A DNA stretch of 64,000 nt, taken from Clusia tigrina (taxonomy: Eukaryota > Arthropoda > Insecta > Diptera > Clusiidae). A program made the position numbers and the translations under genes. Location: the NCBI GenBank assembly GCA_920105625.2, contig OV050031.1, positions 95,857,676 through 95,921,675 of the forward strand. The letters run 5' to 3'. This document shows, in pieces, positions 59,800 through 64,000 of this stretch. Under the pieces are notes generated by a model that ran no database searches, had not been told where the DNA came from, and worked only from the letters and a program-made list of their open reading frames with translations. Each line of letters starts with the position of its first letter. The first letter of the stretch is position 1.

Positions 59800-61562
59800 C
59801 AATAAAGTACTCGAGTGTCTTGTCAATTTAAGCTATCGCTCAAAGCTATGCTACCCTTGAGTCCCAAATCAAACACTGATAAAGCTTCAAATGGCCCTAA
59901 CTTCTATACGGTACGTCCTACACCTATCAAAGTTTGCAACATACAAATGCTTGTAACTTTTTACTGGAGCGTCATAAAACCTTGAAATTTTGTAACAATA
60001 AAGTACTCGAGCCTCTTGTCAATTTAAGCTATTTGTCAAAGCTATGCTACCCTTGAATCCCAAATAAAACACTGATAAAACTTCAAATGGCCCTAACTTC
60101 TATACGGTAGGTCCTACACCTATCAAAGTTTGCAACATACAAATGCTTGTAAGTTTTTCCTGGAGAGTCATAAAACATTGAAATTTTGTAACAATAAAGT
60201 ACTCGAGCCTCTTGTCAATTTTAGCTATCGCTCAAAGCTATGCTACCCTTGAGTCCCAAATCAAACACTGATAAAGCTTCAAATGGCCCTAACTTCTATA
60301 CGGTACGTCCTACACCTATCAAAGTTTGCAACATACAAATGCATGTAACTTTTTACTGGAGCGTCATAAAACCTTGAAATTTTGTATCAATAAAGTACTC
60401 GAGCCGCTTGTCAATTTAAGCTATCGCTCAAAGCTATGCTACCCTTGAGTCCCAAATCAAACACTGATAAAACTTCAAATGGCCCTAACTTCTAGACGGT
60501 ACGTCCTAACCTATGAATGTTTGCCACATATAAATGCTTGTAACTTTTTACTGGAGCGTCATAAAACCTTAAAATTTTGTAACAATAAAGTACTCGAGTC
60601 TCTTGTCAATTTAAGCTATCGCTCAAAGCTATGCTACCCTTGAGTCCCAAATCAATCACTGATAAAACTTCAAATGGCCCTAACTTCTATACGGTACGTC
60701 CTACACCTATCAAAGTTTGCAACATACAAATGCATGTAACTTTTCACTGGAGCGTCATAAAACCTTGAAATTTTGTAACAATAAAGTACTCGAGCCGCTT
60801 GTCAATTTAAGCTATCGCTCAAAGCTATGCTACCCTTAAGTCCCAAATAAAACACTGATAAAACTTCAAATGGCCCTAACTTCTATACGGTACGTGCTAC
60901 ACCTATCAAAGTTTGCAACATACAAATGCTTGTAACTTTTTACTGGAGCGTCATAAAACCTTGAAATTTTGTAACAATAAAGTACTCGAGCCTCTAGTCA
61001 ATTTAAGCTATCGCTCAAAGCTATGCTACCCTTAAGTCCCAAATAAAACACTGATAAAACTTCAAATGGCCGTAACTTCTATACGGTACGTCCTACACCT
61101 ATCAAAGTTTGCAACATACAAATGCTTGTATGTTTTTACTGGAGAGTCATAAAACATTGAAATTTTGTAACAATAAAGTACTCGAGCCTCTTGTCAATTA
61201 AAGCAATCGCTCAAAGCTATGCTACCCTTGAGTCCCAAATCAAACACTGATAAAACTTCAAATAGCCCTAACTTCTATACGGTACGTCCTACACCTATCA
61301 AAGTTTGCAACATACAAATGCTTGTAACTTTTCACTGGAGCGTCATAAAACCTTGAAATTTTGTAACAATAAAGTACTCGAGCCTCTTGTCAATTTAAGC
61401 TATCGCTCAAAGCTATGCTACCCTTGAGTCCCAAATCAATCACTGATAAAACTTCAAATGGCCCTAACTTCTATACGGTACGTCCTACACCTATCAAAGT
61501 TTGCAACATACAAATGCATGTAACTTTTCACTGGAGCGTCATAAAACCTTGAAATTTTGTAA
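59800..61562 (+). repeat. Second copy of the 56.0-57.8 kb segment
   Basis: 59996-60387 and 60388-61562 follow 56034-56425 and 56622-57796, minus monomer 56426. Monomer 60192 is a chimera: its left part has CAATTTTAGC and AAAGCTTC as in 56230, and its right part ends in TATCAATAAAG as in 56426. CCTAACCTATG (1 bp short) lies near 60507. Confidence 0.82.
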
Positions 61563-62579
61563 CAATAAAGTACTCGAGCCTCTTGTCAATTTAAGCTATC
61601 GCTCAAATCTATGCTACACTTGAGACCCAAATCAAACACTGATAAAACTTCAAATGGCCCTAACTTCTGTACGGTACGTCCTACACCTATCAAAGTTTGC
61701 AACATACAAATGCTTGTAACTTTTCACTGGAGCGTCATAAAACCTTCAAATTTTGTAACAATAAAGTACTCGAGTCTCTTGTCAATTTAAGCTATCGCTC
61801 AAAGCTATGCTACCCTTAAGTCCCCAATCAAACACTGATAAAACTTCAAAGGGCCCTAACTTCTGTACGGTACGTCCTACACCTATCAAAGTTTGCAACA
61901 TACAAATGCTTGTAACTTTTTACTAGAGCGTCATAAAACATCGAAATTTTGTAACAATAAAGTACTCGAGCCGCTTGTCAATTTAAGCTATCGCTCAAAG
62001 CGATGCTACCCTTAAGTCCCAAATAAAACACTGATAAAACTTCAAATGGCCCTAACTTCTATACGGTACGTCCTACACCTATCAAAGTTTGCAACATACA
62101 AATGCTTGTAACTTTTTACTGGAGAGTCATAAAACCTTGAAATTTGGTAACAATAAAGTACTCGAGCCTCTTGTCAATTTAAGCTATCGCTCAAAGCTAT
62201 GCTACCCTTGAGACCCAAATCAAACACTGATAAAACTTCGAATGGCCATAACTTCTGTACGGTACGTCCTACACCTATCAAAGTTTGCAACATACTTATA
62301 CATCATACTCATACATACATACTCATACATACATATGCTTGTAACTTTTTACTGGAGAGTCATAAAACCTTGAAATTTTGTAACAATAAAGTACTCGAGT
62401 CTCTTGTCAATTTAAGCTATCGCTCAAAGCTATGCTACCCTTGAGTCCCAAAACAATCACTGATAAAACTTCAAATGGCCCTAACTTCTATACGGTACGT
62501 CCTACACCTATCAAAGTTTGCAACATACAAATGCATGTAACTTTTCACTGGAGCGTCATAAAACCTTGGAATTTTGTAA
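61563..62579 (+). repeat. 5-monomer unit (1017 bp) containing a long monomer
   Basis: The monomers are 61563 (TCAAATCTATG, TTGAGACCC), 61759 (CGAGTCTC, AAAGGGCCC), 61955 (CCGCTTG, ACATCG in the junction), 62151 (233 bp) and 62384 (CAATCACTG, AAATGCATG). The first three recur at 62580, 62776 and 62972, an offset of 1017 bp (5 x 196 plus 37). Length variation within the unit is therefore inherited as part of the repeat. Confidence 0.85.
62151..62383 (+). repeat. 233-bp long monomer 3 with CATA-rich insert
   Basis: It has the same 39-bp insert (62296-62334) as at 58138, with TTGAGACCC and CTTCGAATGGCCATAAC, and is preceded by TTTGGTAAC. It is separated from the pair at 58 kb by about 3.9 kb of ordinary monomers. 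The 81-codon plus-strand frame at 62199-62444 is a by-product of the insert. Confidence 0.92.
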
Positions 62580-63167
62580 CAATAAAGTACTCGAGCCTCT
62601 TGTCAATTTAAGCTATCGCTCAAATCTATGCTACCCTTGAGACCCAAATCAAACACTGATAAAACTTCAAATGGCCCTAACTTCTGTACGGTACGTCCTA
62701 CACCTATCAAAGTTTGCAACATACAAATGCTTGTAACTTTTCACTAGAGCGTCATAAAACCTTCAAATTTTGTAACAATAAAGTACTCGAGTATCTTGTC
62801 AATTTAAGCTATCGCTCAAAGCTATGCTACCCTTAAGTCCCAAATCAAACACTGATAAAACTTCAAAGGGCCCTAACTTCTGTACGGTACGTCCTACACC
62901 TATCAAAGTTTGCAACATACAAATGCTTGTAACTTTTTACTGGAGCGTCATAAAACATCGAAATTTTGTAACAATAAAGTACTCGAGCCGCTTGTCAATT
63001 TAAGCTATCGCTCAAAGCTATGCTACCCTTAAGTCCCAAATAAAACACTGATAAAACTTCAAATGGCCCTAACTTCTATACGGTACGTCCTACACCTATC
63101 AAAGTTTGCAACATACAAATGCTTGTAACTTTTTACTGGAGCGTCATAAAACCTTGAAATTTTGTAA
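62580..63167 (+). repeat. Second, partial 1017-bp unit
   Basis: Three monomers (62580, 62776, 62972) repeat 61563, 61759 and 61955, including TCAAATCTATG, ACCTTCAAATTTT and AAACATCGAAATTTT. The long monomer does not follow here. The next monomer is the GAGCTTCTTG / GCTAGGCTAC type. Confidence 0.82.
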
Positions 63168-64000
63168 CAATAAAGCACTCGAGCTTCTTGTCAATTTAAG
63201 CTATCGCTCAAAGCTAGGCTACCCTTAAGTCCCAAATCAAACACTGATAAAACTTCAAATGGCCCTAACTTCTATACGGTACGTCCTACACCTATCAAAG
63301 TTTGCAACATACAAATGCTTGTAACTTTTTACTGGAGCGTCATAAAACCTTGAAATTTTGTAACAATAAAGTACTCGAGCCTCTTGTCAATTTAAGCTAT
63401 TGCTCAAAGCTATGCTACCCTTGAATCCCAAAAAAAACACTGATAAAACTTCAAAAGGGCCTAACTTCTATACGGTACGTCCTACACCTATCAAAGTTTG
63501 CAACATACAAATGCTTGTAACTTTTTACTGGAGCCTCATAAAACCTTGAAATTTTGTAACAATAAAGTACTCGAGCCTCTTGTCAATTTAAGCTATTGCT
63601 CAAAGCTATGCTACCCTTGAATCCCAAATAAAACACTGATAAAACTTCAAATGGCCCTAACTTCTATACGGTACGTCCTACACCTATCAAAGTTTGCAAC
63701 ATACAAATGCTTGTAAGTTTTTACTGGAGAGTCATAAAACATTGATATTTTGCAACAATAAAGTACTCGAGCCTCTTGTCAATTTAAGCTATCGCTCAAA
63801 GCTATGCTATCCTTGAGTCCCAAATAAAACACTGATAAAGCTTCAAATGGCCCTAACTTCTATACGGTACGTCCTACACCTATCAAATTTTGCAACATAC
63901 AAATGCTTGTAACTTTTTACTGGAGCGTCATAAAACCTTGAAATTTTGTAACAATAAAGTACTCGAGCCTCTTGTCAGTTTAAGCTATCGCTCAAAGCTA
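63168..64000 (+). repeat. Right edge of window, array continues
   Basis: 63168 is the GAGCTTCTTG/GCTAGGCTAC type last seen complete at 51228. 63364-63755 matches 55838-56229 (CCCAAAAAAAACAC, AAAGGGCC, GAGCCTC) at 7526 bp. 63756 has GCTATCCTTGAG and AAAGCTTC. A partial monomer (63952-64000) runs to the end, so the array extends beyond the window. Confidence 0.85.

Larger units (their letters stand above)
1..64000 (+). repeat. 196-bp satellite DNA array (about 327 monomers, no flanks)
   Basis: Every part of the window is a tandem copy of one 196-bp unit in a single orientation. The start motif CAATAAAG recurs at 2, 198, 394, 590, 786, 981, 1177, 1374 and so on to 63952. The interval is 196 bp apart from 8 intervals of 165 bp, 3 of 233 bp and about fourteen net 1-2 bp shifts, and 327 intervals account exactly for the span 2-63951. 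Every frame is closed at short intervals, and 196 is not a multiple of 3, so each monomer shifts the frame. There are no genes, RNA genes, inverted segments or inserted mobile elements. Known biology: arrays of this kind make up centromeric, pericentromeric or subtelomeric heterochromatin in plants and animals. The chromosomal position and host are inferred only at that level. Confidence 0.98.

Noticed and set aside
1..64000. CRISPR array
   Set aside because: The repeat unit is 196 bp and contiguous, with no unique spacers between conserved repeats and no cas genes.
1..64000. Transposable element or LTR origin within the window
   Set aside because: No target-site duplications, terminal repeats, poly(A) tails or coding remnants were seen. 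The only sequence foreign to the monomer is the 39-bp CATA-rich insert, which is too short and too simple to be an element.
1..64000. Inverted monomers or a turn-around point (as in some centromere cores)
   Set aside because: The monomer start motif was followed in the same orientation through the entire window without interruption, so no inversion lies in this window.
1..64000. Telomeric repeats or rDNA spacer
   Set aside because: There are no TTAGGG- or TTTAGGG-type runs and no rRNA sequence. The unit and its HORs resemble a chromosomal satellite rather than either of these.

Overview
The whole 64 kb window is one uninterrupted block of eukaryotic-type satellite DNA. It is a head-to-tail tandem array of a 196-bp monomer, all in one orientation. 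I followed the conserved monomer start (CAATAAAG, followed by the XhoI palindrome CTCGAG) through the sequence by hand. This gives 327 full monomers from position 2 to 63951, a 49-bp partial monomer at the right edge and one base at the left edge. The length arithmetic closes exactly with 8 monomers of 165 bp, 3 of 233 bp and a handful of 1-bp indels. A monomer counted base by base (198-393) is about 36% G+C, with clearly more C (44) than G (26) on the given strand. No protein-coding gene, tRNA, rRNA, transposon, CRISPR array or unique flanking sequence is visible. Both edges lie inside the array, so its true size is unknown.

The organism cannot be named from this sequence. Megabase-type satellites with a near-nucleosomal period and nested higher-order repeats (HORs) are typical of centromeric, pericentromeric or subtelomeric heterochromatin in plants and animals. 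The paired motifs around 'TAACTT...GTC' give a weak impression of plant satellites, but this is not evidence.

Layout. 1-9.8 kb: 7-, 14-, 19- and 41-monomer register duplications. 9.8-13.7 kb: a mosaic of the same monomer types. 13.7-19.2 kb: a 13-monomer (2548 bp) HOR in two copies plus a rearranged tail. 19.2-25.5 kb: a mixed stretch, then 7- and 8-monomer HORs. 25.3-41 kb: long duplications at offsets of 21 monomers (4117 bp), 26 monomers (5096 bp) and 46 monomers (9017 bp). 41.2-47.3 kb: an 11/10/11-monomer HOR. 47.9-54.1 kb: an 11/11/10-monomer HOR. 54.1-59.8 kb: a 5-monomer (949 bp) unit at two sites. 55.8-64 kb: duplications carrying a 233-bp monomer that contains a CATA-rich insert.

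The pattern is that of repeated in-register unequal exchange and segmental amplification. Chimeric monomers mark the exchange points, private variants are shared by distant copies, and length variants (165 and 233 bp) arise only in the right third and spread there. The interest lies in array evolution and chromatin, not in encoded functions. I found no hidden gene system.
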